Shown one piece after another: positions 55,523 to 62,906 of a stretch of 64,000 bases of DNA. The stretch is from the NCBI GenBank assembly GCA_041687015.1, contig JAWLCT010000004.1, positions 61,511 through 125,510 of the forward strand. Reading direction: 5' to 3'. Source of the DNA: JALOAT01 sp041687015. Lineage in GTDB: Bacteria > Pseudomonadota > Gammaproteobacteria > Thiohalomonadales > Thiohalomonadaceae. A program made the translations under genes and the position numbers. The notes under the pieces are model-generated. The model was not told the DNA's origin. It searched no databases and saw nothing but the letters and a program-made list of their open reading frames with translations. Each line of letters starts with the position of its first letter. Position 1 is the first letter of the stretch.

Positions 55523-56913
55523 TACACCACCTCCGTCGTTGCCTGCCATGGCGCGGGTGCGCGCACGGCGTTCCACACCGGGCTTTCCAGGGTGAGCGCC
55601 AATTGGCGCGCCAGTTCCAGCATGCCCTGGTAACCCGCATAGCCGAATTCCCGTTCCTGGTTGATGTCGAGAAAGGGAATGCGCGCCTTGAGCGCCGTGT
55701 ACATGTTGCGTCCGCCTGCGATGAGCAGATCGGCGCGCATTTCACGCACCGTATCCAGCAACGCCCGCGGACTGCCCTCGGCGAGCATTTTTGCGTCGTC
55801 GCCCATGAGTTCGCGGATGCGCGCCTTATCTTCTTCCGTGGATTTGCTGGTGCCCGTGGCCACCACGTCCAATCCGAGGTCCTGCAGTGCCGAGATCACC
55901 GACCAGGATTTCACGCCGCCTGTGTATAGCAGCGCCCGCTTGCCGCGCAGGCGCTCCCGCCAGGGCGTCAACAGCGCATCGATGCGCGCCTCCTCGCGTG
56001 CGATGAGCGCTTCGGTGCGTTCCGTGAGCGACGGATCGGCGATGAGCCGCGCAAACTCACGCAGGGCATCCGACGTGTCGCGCACGCCGTAGAAGCTGCC
56101 TTCGAACCAGGGCGTGCCGTAGCGTTCGTTGAGTTTGCGCGCCACGTTGATCATGGCCTTGGAGCAGACCATCATGTTGGCCTCGGCGCGGTGCATGGTC
56201 TGCACTTCGCGGTAACGCGCATCGCCCGAGAGCGTGCACAGCACGCGGATGCCCAGTTCGTCGAACAGCGGCAGGACGTGCCACAACTCGCCGGCGATGT
56301 TGTACTCGCCGATGAGATTGACGTCGTGCACGGTGACGCCCGGCCGCGCCGTTTGGGGCGGCAGCGGGTCCGGCTCACGGGTGCCGACCACGTACTTCAC
56401 CATGGCCTCGCCCGCGATGCGGTTGCCGAGATTCTTGGTGCCGTAGAAACCGGCGCCGTCCACCGGCACCACCGGCACGCCGAAGCGTTCCTGGGCCGCC
56501 TTGCACACCGCTTCCACGTCATCGCCGATGAGCGCCGGCACGCAGGTGTTGAACACGAACACCGCCGCGGGCCGGTAGCTGTCAATGGCCTGCTTGATGG
56601 CATGGAACAGCCTTTTCTCGCCGCGCCCCATGATCACGTCCTGCTCGGTGAGATCCGTGGTCATGCCGATGCGGTACAACGTGGGACCGGTGGAGCGGGT
56701 GCCCCGGTTGTCCCAGGAACTGCCTGCGCAGGCGATGGGGCCGTGGACGATGTGCGCCACGTCGGCGATGGGCAACAGCGCAATCTGTGCCCCGTCGAAC
56801 GCGCATCCCCCGGCGGTCGCCCCCGGTTTGGGGCGGGCACAACCGGATTTGGATTTCTTGTTATGGGTGCACGCAGGCTCGTCGAGCAGTGCGGCGATGT
56901 CTTTCGGCTGCAT
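55522..56913 (-). CDS. nifE: Nitrogenase cofactor scaffold subunit NifE
   Basis: A 463-aa alpha-type subunit of the NifEN scaffold. It begins MQPKDIAALLDEPACTHNKK; cluster cysteines lie in GGCAFDGAQIALLPIADVAH near 37 and GPIACAGSSWDNRGTRSTGP near 63, and in FVFNTCVPALIGDDVEAV near 123. Other marks are DGAGFYGTKNLGNRIAGEAM and NLIGEYNIAGELWHVLP. Length is normal. It leads the nifE unit, with its own sigma-54 promoter and NifA site. Confidence 0.95.
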   Translation of the reverse strand: MQPKDIAALLDEPACTHNKKSKSGCARPKPGATAGGCAFDGAQIALLPIADVAHIVHGPIACAGSSWDNRGTRSTGPTLYRIGMTTDLTEQDVIMGRGEKRLFHAIKQAIDSYRPAAVFVFNTCVPALIGDDVEAVCKAAQERFGVPVVPVDGAGFYGTKNLGNRIAGEAMVKYVVGTREPDPLPPQTARPGVTVHDVNLIGEYNIAGELWHVLPLFDELGIRVLCTLSGDARYREVQTMHRAEANMMVCSKAMINVARKLNERYGTPWFEGSFYGVRDTSDALREFARLIADPSLTERTEALIAREEARIDALLTPWRERLRGKRALLYTGGVKSWSVISALQDLGLDVVATGTSKSTEEDKARIRELMGDDAKMLAEGSPRALLDTVREMRADLLIAGGRNMYTALKARIPFLDINQEREFGYAGYQGMLELARQLALTLESPVWNAVRAPAPWQATTEVV

Positions 56914-56948
56914 GGTGCTGGCCCGTTTGGGGAAGTTGTTTATCCAAG

Positions 56949-56964
56949 AGCAACCGATGTGCCA
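56949..56964 (-). promoter_or_regulatory. Sigma-54 promoter of the nifE operon
   Basis: Minus strand TGGCACATCGGTTGCT, an exact TGGCAC-N5-TTGCW match, 35 bp upstream of the nifE start. Confidence 0.92.
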
Positions 56965-57007
56965 GGTCGCAAATCGTTGTGTGATGGGGCCTTCCGCGGA
57001 GGTGGCT

Positions 57008-57023
57008 TGTCGGAAAGCAGACA
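57008..57023 (-). promoter_or_regulatory. NifA upstream activator site of nifE
   Basis: TGTCGGAAAGCAGACA matches TGT-N10-ACA, only 44 bp upstream of the -24 element, the shortest such spacing of the four promoters here. Confidence 0.82.
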
Positions 57024-57133
57024 ATCGGGAAAAGACGGGGCGGAAACTGACAATCGTCCAGAACCGGCAGACCCCTGTTGGGGTCGCATGCCGCGCATCG
57101 CCGACAATATCGGCTCCTACAGCTACACGAGAG

Positions 57134-57394
57134 TCAATCTTCGATGGTTGCCACCAGCACCCCGGTGGCACACAAACCGTCGTTGGTCAGCGACCAGCAA
57201 TGACCGCTTCCATCCACGTAATACAGGTTGAATTCCCGGCCTGCGAAAGCCGGCTTCGCAGCGATGACGTCGTCGTCCCGGCAAAGTGTCAAAGGAATAC
57301 CCAAGCGTTCCCGCAAGCCGCGTATGGCCTCGTCCGTGCATCCGGCTTCCTGCACGGCCGAGGCCACGGCCTGGAGCGTTTCCGGGGAAATCAC
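57134..57394 (-). CDS. Small nif-linked protein, probably DUF6129 family
   Basis: An 86-aa protein read from GTG 57394, which overlaps the nafY stop (GTGA); GGAGAGGAGGA lies directly before it. It has an N-terminal helix (PETLQAVASAVQEAGCTDEA) and a C-terminal part with CRDDDVIAAKPAFAGREFNL and WSLTNDGLCATGVLVATIED. I recall similar proteins in gammaproteobacterial nif operons as DUF6129, but this needs a profile search. No function is known. It is the last gene of the nifH unit. Confidence 0.72.
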   Translation of the reverse strand: MISPETLQAVASAVQEAGCTDEAIRGLRERLGIPLTLCRDDDVIAAKPAFAGREFNLYYVDGSGHCWSLTNDGLCATGVLVATIED

Positions 57395-58089
57395 TCCTCC
57401 TCTCCGCCCCACGACATCGCCGGCGCCTTCCCCATGACCTTGGCGAGCCAGGGCGGCGGCGTTCCCGCCAGCACGGCTTGCGTTTCCTGCAGCACCGTGC
57501 GCGCCTCGCCGCCGTGCGGCAGCTTGATGGGGTGGACATCGTGCTTCACCACCTTGGCCGCCGCCGGTCCGCCGATGGAAACCACATACAGCAGGTGACA
57601 GTCGGCAATGCTCGCGGCACGCCACGCATTTTTGTCGTCCGCCGTATCGCCGCCGCGCGTGCGACGCACATCGATGAGACGGATCTCGTCCGGCGAGACC
57701 TGATACACGAGAAGGCGCGCGCAGGTTCCGAAATGACCGTCGAGCAGTTCGCCGCTGTTGGAGGCGATGGCCACGCGGACGGACCCCGGCATATCGCCGT
57801 CCTCGAAGGCATCGAGTGCCGGCAGGTCATCCATGATCTCCACCGACGCCTTGCCCCAAAGGTAATCCAGCGCCTGTTTGATCTGCGGCAGGGAAACATG
57901 CGCCAGTTCGTCGTCGGCCGCGGTACGTAATTGGTGCGCGGTCAACTGCGACAGCTTCTGTTCGGTGATGGGCAGACCGAGCGCGCCCACCAGCGCTTTC
58001 ATCAGGCGCGGCGGATCGATATCCGGCAGCACGCGGGCTGCCATGCCGATTCGGAGGGCCAGTTCCTGCGACAATGCGGGCGCGCTCAT
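57391..58089 (-). CDS. nafY: FeMo-cofactor-binding protein NafY/NifY
   Basis: A 232-aa two-domain protein. The N-terminal helical domain (about 1-95; LALRIGMAARVLPDIDPPRL) is that of NafY, which binds apo-MoFe protein. The C-terminal domain (about 100-225) is the NifX/NifY/NifB cofactor fold (VRVAIASNSGELLDGHFGTC with the HFG motif; LLYVVSIGGPAAAKVVKHDV). NafY delivers FeMo-co to apo-dinitrogenase. It starts four bases after the ferredoxin gene; NifY cannot be excluded as the better name. Confidence 0.88.
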   Translation of the reverse strand: MSAPALSQELALRIGMAARVLPDIDPPRLMKALVGALGLPITEQKLSQLTAHQLRTAADDELAHVSLPQIKQALDYLWGKASVEIMDDLPALDAFEDGDMPGSVRVAIASNSGELLDGHFGTCARLLVYQVSPDEIRLIDVRRTRGGDTADDKNAWRAASIADCHLLYVVSIGGPAAAKVVKHDVHPIKLPHGGEARTVLQETQAVLAGTPPPWLAKVMGKAPAMSWGGEEE

Positions 58090-58093
58090 GACA

Positions 58094-58294
58094 TCAGGCC
58101 TCCAGCGCCACGATGCAGCCGTCGATGGGGCAGGCGACTACACACTGAGGTTCATCGAATTCACCCTCGCACTCGGTGCAGGTGGCCGCATCGATGACAA
58201 AGGTGCCCTTTTTCTTCATCAGCGCGCCCGTGGGGCAAACCGGCTGACAATCACCGCACGAGGTGCATTCTTCAGCAACAATGGTCATGGCCAT
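58094..58294 (-). CDS. 2[4Fe-4S] ferredoxin, nif operon
   Basis: A 66-aa bacterial-type ferredoxin. Cluster 1 is CTSCGDCQPVCPTGAL near residue 10; cluster 2 is CTECEGEFDEPQCVVACPID near 39, with the longer C-x8-C spacing typical of FdxN-like nitrogenase ferredoxins. It is a likely electron donor to NifH or to cofactor synthesis. ATG 58294 follows AGGAGACAAG; a second ATG two codons in is possible. Confidence 0.93.
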   Translation of the reverse strand: MAMTIVAEECTSCGDCQPVCPTGALMKKKGTFVIDAATCTECEGEFDEPQCVVACPIDGCIVALEA

Positions 58295-58345
58295 GATCTT
58301 GTCTCCTGTCGTACCACTTCGCAGGAAGTGGGTTTGAAAAGAATC

Positions 58346-58478
58346 GAACCACGGGGAACACGGGGGACACGGGGTTTTCTCTTGTGGGCGTGTGTGCCCG
58401 GGTTACTGCTCTCGAGACTCGCGAGCGGAAGCTCGCTCCCACAAGGCCAACCGAATCTGCCCGTATCCCGTGGTCGTT
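58346..58478. repeat. Palindrome of the CCACGGGG type with an embedded REP, nifT-ferredoxin junction
   Basis: GAACCACGGGGAACACGGGG (58352) and CCCGTGGTCGTTC (58466-58478) form the outer arms. Between them the minus strand reads TTGTGGGAGCGAGCTTCCGC then TCGCGA (58419-58444), a REP of the kind common in Pseudomonas. All lie in the 183-bp gap between nifT and the ferredoxin gene. Confidence 0.65.
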
Positions 58479-58687
58479 CAAAGCTTCTTCGCCTTCACCG
58501 TGACGGGCAGCTTCGGTTCCGGCATCGGCTCCACGTAGAACGCGGAACCGTCGGCCAGCGTCAGCGCCCCGCCCCACTTCTCGGGTGTCTCGAACTCCAC
58601 CGACACCACGTTCTCTTCCAGGTCTTTCTTCGCGACATACAGCGAGAGCTTCCCCGCCCCGTCGCGCCTCAGCATCACATTCGGCAT
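58478..58687 (-). CDS. nifT: Nitrogen fixation protein NifT/FixT
   Basis: A 69-aa NifT protein (MPNVMLRRDGAGKLSLYVAK at the start; LEENVVSVEFETPEKWGGAL; WGGALTLADGSAFYVEPMP). It is conserved after nifK in many diazotrophs and dispensable in Klebsiella and Azotobacter; no activity is known. ATG 58687 is chosen because it begins the family core; a frame extension upstream is unlike any NifT. Confidence 0.92.
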   Translation of the reverse strand: MPNVMLRRDGAGKLSLYVAKKDLEENVVSVEFETPEKWGGALTLADGSAFYVEPMPEPKLPVTVKAKKL

Positions 58688-58715
58688 TGAGCCACCCCCA
58701 AACGAAGGACTGCCT

Positions 58716-58808
58716 AACACAGAGCCGCAAAGAGCACAGAGATCGCGGAGGGGGTCCATTGCTTACGGATCGTCCACTCTGTGTTCTCTGTGTCTCCGCG
58801 CCTCTGTA
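58716..58808. repeat. Palindrome of the ACACAGAG type, nifK-nifT junction
   Basis: AACACAGAGCCGCAAAGAGC with CACAGAGATCGCGGAG (58716-58750) faces CTCTGTGTTCTCTGTGTCTC then CGCGCCTCTGT (58777-58807). It fills most of the 135-bp space between nifK and nifT. Confidence 0.68.
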
Positions 58809-58822
58809 TTGTTCCTTTTGCC

Positions 58823-60069
58823 TTACCGAACCAGGTCGAAGTTGTAGTCCGTGGTGCCCATGCCCATGGTCTCCACGTCCAGGCGTTCCAGCACCGCGTT
58901 CACCAGGGTGGTGAGGATGGTCATGGCGCCCTCGTAGCCCAGGGTGGTGGCGCGGTGCAGGTGGTGGCGATCGAAGATCGGGAAGCCGAGGCGGATGAGC
59001 GGCACCTCGAATTCCTTGCCCTTGTACAGCGTGTCACGCTGGATGAACTTGCCGTAGGAGTTGCCGATGAGGAAGTCCGGCTTGTTGGTGAAGCACAGCG
59101 AACGCATGTGCCACAGGTCCGCGCCGGGGTGCACCTTGGTGTCCTTGCCGTAGGGAGACTCCTCGAGCAGCTTCTTCATGGCCTTGGCCCACTTCTTCGA
59201 GCCGTTGTGGCACACGATGTCGGTGGGCTCGGCGCCCAGTTCCAACAGGAACTTGGTCAGCCCCAGCAGGAAGTCCGGGTCGCCGTACAGGGCGAAGCGC
59301 TTGCCGTGCAGCCACGCGTAACTGTCGGTCATCATGTCCATGAGGCGCCCGCGCTCCAGGTTGAGCGAGTCCGGAATGGGCTTGCCGCTCAGCTCGGAGA
59401 TCTTCATCAGGAACTCGTCGGTCCACTGCAGTCCCATGGGAATGTTGAGCTTGGGGACCTCGTGGTGCCAGGTGTTCTCCACGAACTTGCGCGTCTTTTC
59501 CAGCTGCATGGGCTGGATCAGCACGGTGGTGATGGCGTTGGGCGCATCCTTGATGGCCGCCTGGCTGGTACCGCCCGCGTACATGCGGTATTCGCCGTCC
59601 GCCGGCGTATCGAGCACGTCCGTGGGATCGGAAAGCAGCNNNNNNNNNNNNNNNNNNNNNNNNNNNNNNNNNNNNNNNNNNNNNNNNNNNNNNNNNNNNN
59701 NNNNNNNNNNNNNNNNNNNNNNNNNNNNNNNNNNNNNNNGGGCTCCTTGAAATGACGGTTGAAGTAGGTGCGGAAATAGGCCACGCAACCCTGGGAGCCG
59801 TGCACGTAGGGAAGCGTCTTCTCGTAACCCAGGGCGCACAGCACGGCACCGAGGGGCTGGCAAGCTTTCGCGGGATCGACGGTGAGGGCCTCGCGCTTGA
59901 AGTTCAGCTCCTGGTATTCCATGGTGGTGGTCCACTGGAACACCTCGTCGACCTTCGCCTGAGGCACGGCATCTTCATACTTTGCTCTCTTGTTCCCGAT
60001 GACCTCCTTGTATTCCGGTTCGCGGAACAATGGATAACAGGGCAACACCTTCTCAGCAGACTGGCTCAT
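58823..60069 (-). CDS. nifK: Nitrogenase MoFe protein beta subunit NifK, interrupted by an assembly gap
   Basis: The beta subunit carries half of the P-cluster ligands. Upstream of the gap (110 codons): MSQSAEKVLPCYPLFREPEY, FQWTTTMEYQELNFKREALT, CQPLGAVLCALGYEKTLPYV, HGSQGCVAYFRTYFNRHFKE. Downstream of it (about 272 codons): LLSDPTDVLDTPADGEYRMY, EVPKLNIPMGLQWTDEFLMK, RFALYGDPDFLLGLTKFLLE, FPIFDRHHLHRATTLGYEGA. NifK is usually about 520 aa, so roughly 140 codons are absent while only 100 N are shown; the frame also shifts across the N run. The gene is almost certainly intact in the organism. ATG 60069 follows AGGAGAA. Confidence 0.93.
59640..59739. other. Scaffold gap of 100 N of wrong length inside nifK
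   Basis: The flanks are not duplicated here. Comparison with known NifK length suggests that about 400-440 bp are missing, including the stretch between the FNRHF and LLSDP motifs. Confidence 0.9.
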
Positions 60070-60121
60070 ATCATTTCTCCTGCCGCGCCACTCATCCGTG
60101 GACAACGGCTTATTTGGAATT

Positions 60122-60234
60122 AACCACGGAGGCCACGGAGAACACGGAGGAGATCCCGGTGTTCATACACGCCCCCTCTCCACGGAGCGGAAGACACGGC
60201 ATTTCTCCGTGCCCTCCGTGGCCTCCGTGGTTTT
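60122..60234. repeat. Strong palindrome of the CCACGGAGG type between nifD and nifK
   Basis: AACCACGGAGGCCACGGAG and ACACGGAGGAG (60122-60152) pair with TTCTCCGT and GCCCTCCGTGGCCTCCGTGG (60203-60231). It lies inside the nifHDK operon in the 171-bp space between nifD and nifK. Confidence 0.75.
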
Positions 60235-60240
60235 CTTGTG

Positions 60241-61716
60241 TTACTCGTTCACCGCCTTGGCCATGGGAGCCTCCGCAGTGGACAGCCACGGGGCCTTCAT
60301 GCGGCTCCAGGTGGGGCTGTTGATGGCCATGTCCATGTCGCGGGCGAAGATGGCGAAGCCGTCATAGCCGTGATATGGGCCCGAGTAGTCCCACGAGTGC
60401 ATCTGGCGGAAGGGAATGCCCATCTTCTGGAAGATGTACTTTTCCTTGATGCCGGAGCCGATGAGGTCGGGCTTGATCTTCTTGACGAACTCTTCCAGCT
60501 CGTAGCCGGTCACGTCGTCATAGAGGATGGTGGCGTTGCCCATTTCCTTCAGGGTGCGGTCGTAATCGTCGTTGTGGCCGAATTCATAGCCGGTTCCGAC
60601 CACGTCCATGCCCAAATCCTCGTAGGCGCCGATGACGTGGCGCGGGCGCAGGCCGCCCACGTACAGCATCACCTTCTTGCCTTCCAGGCGCGGCTTGTAC
60701 TTGTCGATCACCGCCTGCATGAGCGGCTGATACTTGGCGATGACTTTTTCGGCGTTCTCCTTGATGGTGTCGTCGAAATGCGCCGCAATGGCGCGCAGCG
60801 ACTCGGCAATCTTGGTGGGGCCGAAAAAGTTGTACTCCACCCAGGGGATCCCGTACTTCTCCTCCATGAAACGGGAGATGTAGTTCATGGAACGGTAGCA
60901 GTGCAGGAGATTGAGCTTCACCTGCGGGCACGCCTTCATTTCGGCCACGGTGCCGTCGCCGGACCATTGGGCGATGACGTTGAGGCCCATTTCCTCCAGC
61001 AGGATGCGGGAAGACCAGGCGTCGCCGCCGATGTTGTAGTCACCGATGATGGAGACGTCGTATTTCCCGGCATCGGGCTTGCGTTCCACACCTTCCAGCA
61101 TGTGGTCGCGGATGGCATCGTTGGCGATGTGGTGACCCAGGGACTGGGACACGCCACGGAAGCCTTCGCAACGCACCGGCACCACCGGCTTGTTGAGTTC
61201 AGCCGATGCCTTCTTGGAAACGGCCTCGATATCGTCACCGATGAGGCCGATGGGGCATTCGGACTGCACCGAGACACCCTTGTTCAGCGGGAACAAGGTC
61301 TCCACTTCTTCGAGCAGCTTGGCAAGCTTCTTGTCGCCGCCGAATACGATGTCCTTTTCCTGGAAATCCGAAGTGAAGTTCATGGTGCCGAAGGTATTCA
61401 CCCCGGTGGTGCCGACGTAGTAATTGCGGCGGCCGGCACGGGAGTACTGGCCGCAGCCCACCGGACCGTGGGAGATGTGGATCATGTCCTTGATGGGACC
61501 CCACACCACGCCCTTGGACCCGGCGTAGGCGCAACCGCGGATGGTCATCACGCCGGGCAGCGACTTCTTGTTGGAAGTGATGCATTTGCTGGACTTGTCG
61601 AGATCCTGGTCGTTGGCGGCCAAATGCTTGGCGCGCTCCTCCTTCGCCTCGGCGGGATAGACCTCGAGCACCTCGGCAATGAGGGCTTCGGTCTCTTCAC
61701 GGGTCATTGTCGTCAT
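60241..61716 (-). CDS. nifD: Nitrogenase MoFe protein alpha subunit NifD
   Basis: A 491-aa subunit that holds FeMo-co and half of the P-cluster. P-cluster cysteines are Cys62 (MTIRGCAYAGSKGVVWGP), Cys88 (SHGPVGCGQYSRAGRRNYY) and Cys154 (SECPIGLIGDDIEAVSKKA). FeMo-co contacts are Gln191 and His195 (CEGFRGVSQSLGHHIANDAI) and Cys273 (LLHCYRSMNYISRFMEEKY), with the C-terminal His in RQMHSWDYSGPYHGYDGF near 440. All key residues are present, marking an active Mo-nitrogenase. ATG 61716 follows AAGGAGAC and gives the normal length. Confidence 0.97.
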   Translation of the reverse strand: MTTMTREETEALIAEVLEVYPAEAKEERAKHLAANDQDLDKSSKCITSNKKSLPGVMTIRGCAYAGSKGVVWGPIKDMIHISHGPVGCGQYSRAGRRNYYVGTTGVNTFGTMNFTSDFQEKDIVFGGDKKLAKLLEEVETLFPLNKGVSVQSECPIGLIGDDIEAVSKKASAELNKPVVPVRCEGFRGVSQSLGHHIANDAIRDHMLEGVERKPDAGKYDVSIIGDYNIGGDAWSSRILLEEMGLNVIAQWSGDGTVAEMKACPQVKLNLLHCYRSMNYISRFMEEKYGIPWVEYNFFGPTKIAESLRAIAAHFDDTIKENAEKVIAKYQPLMQAVIDKYKPRLEGKKVMLYVGGLRPRHVIGAYEDLGMDVVGTGYEFGHNDDYDRTLKEMGNATILYDDVTGYELEEFVKKIKPDLIGSGIKEKYIFQKMGIPFRQMHSWDYSGPYHGYDGFAIFARDMDMAINSPTWSRMKAPWLSTAEAPMAKAVNE

Positions 61717-61769
61717 TTTTTTGTCTCCTTCACGCCGCCTCATCTGGCGGGCGGTCTGGTGAAAGCGTT

Positions 61770-61861
61770 CAACGCAAAGACGCACAGGTCGCCAAGTTCG
61801 CAAAGATGATCATTCAAATTGTTTCCTTCGCGTCCTTTGCTCCCTCTGCGACTTTGCGTTG
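61770..61861. repeat. Palindrome of the CGCAAAG type between nifH and nifD
   Basis: AACGCAAAGACGCACAGGTC with CCAAGTTCGCAAAG (61771-61805) pairs with CTTTGCTCCCTCTGCGACTT and TGCGTT (61836-61861). It occupies the 155-bp space between nifH and nifD. Confidence 0.7.
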
Positions 61862-61871
61862 GGCTGTATCC

Positions 61872-62765
61872 TCACGCGTGCGCTACGTTGGCCGATTCCT
61901 GAGCCGCCGTCTTGCCGATGATGCTCTCGTCTTCGGCTTCCATGATGCCGAACTCCATGAGCAGGTCTTCCAGCTCGTCCATGGAGAGCGGGGTCGGGAT
62001 CACGAACTTGTTGTTGCTGATCACCTTCTGCGCCAGGGCACGATACTCGTCGGCCTGCTTGGCCTTGGGGTCGTACTCGATGACGGTCATGCGGCGGATC
62101 TCCGCATGCTGAACCACGTTGTGACGCGGGATGAAGTGGATCATCTGGGTGCCGAGCTTGGCGGCCAGAGCTTCAATCAACTCATCCTCGCGGTCAGTGT
62201 TACGCGAGTTGCAGATGAGGCCAGCCAGGCGCACGCCGCCCGAATTGGCGTACTTCACGATGCCCTTGGAAATGTTGTTGGCCGCATACATGGCCATCAT
62301 TTCGCCGGACACCACGATGTAGATCTCCTGGGCCTTGTTCTCGCGGATGGGCATGGCGAAGCCGCCGCACACCACGTCACCGAGCACGTCGTAGAAGACG
62401 AAGTCGAGGTCTTCGTCATAGGCGCCTTCTTCTTCGAGGAAGTTGATGGCGGTGATGACGCCGCGACCGGCGCAGCCGACGCCCGGCTCAGGACCACCGG
62501 ATTCGACGCACTTCACATCGCCGTAACCGACGGACAGTACGTCTTCGAGCTCCAGGTCTTCGACGGTGCCCGCTTCGGCAGCGAGATGCATGACCGTGGT
62601 CTGTGCCTTGGAGTGGAGGATGAGACGGGTAGAGTCCGCCTTCGGATCGCAGCCGACGATCATCACTTTTTTGCCGGCTTCGGCCAGTGCCGCCACCAGG
62701 TTCTGGGTGGTGGTGGACTTGCCGATGCCGCCTTTGCCGTAAATCGCGCATTGCCGTAATGCCAT
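61872..62765 (-). CDS. nifH: Nitrogenase iron protein NifH
   Basis: The 297-aa dinitrogenase reductase, a homodimer passing electrons from ferredoxin to NifDK with ATP hydrolysis. P-loop AIYGKGGIGKSTTTQNLVAA lies at residues 7-26. Cysteines of the shared [4Fe-4S] cluster are Cys98 (EPGVGCAGRGVITAINFL) and Cys133 (LGDVVCGGFAMPIRENKAQ). Arg101 in GCAGRG is the ADP-ribosylation target of DraT, encoded divergently next door. AAGGAGAAC precedes ATG 62765. First gene of the nifHDKT-fdx-nafY unit. Confidence 0.98.
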   Translation of the reverse strand: MALRQCAIYGKGGIGKSTTTQNLVAALAEAGKKVMIVGCDPKADSTRLILHSKAQTTVMHLAAEAGTVEDLELEDVLSVGYGDVKCVESGGPEPGVGCAGRGVITAINFLEEEGAYDEDLDFVFYDVLGDVVCGGFAMPIRENKAQEIYIVVSGEMMAMYAANNISKGIVKYANSGGVRLAGLICNSRNTDREDELIEALAAKLGTQMIHFIPRHNVVQHAEIRRMTVIEYDPKAKQADEYRALAQKVISNNKFVIPTPLSMDELEDLLMEFGIMEAEDESIIGKTAAQESANVAHA

Positions 62766-62813
62766 GGTATGTTCTCCTTGCGTTGGGGACGGGGTACCTG
62801 CCGATACTCAATC

Positions 62814-62829
62814 AGCAACCGCCGTGCCA
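62814..62829 (-). promoter_or_regulatory. Sigma-54 promoter of nifH
   Basis: Minus strand TGGCACGGCGGTTGCT, an exact TGGCAC-N5-TTGCW match, 48 bp upstream of the nifH start; the transcript would begin near 62802. Confidence 0.94.
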
Positions 62830-62906
62830 CTTACGCAAATCGTTCGTAAACACCCCGTCCGACGAGGGTTTTCGTGGGATCAACGGACCTGGAGTTCTGG
62901 TGGTAT

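Noticed and set aside
60238..61809. A 523-codon plus-strand frame over nifD
   Set aside because: It is antisense to nifD, which has all its cofactor ligands on the other strand.
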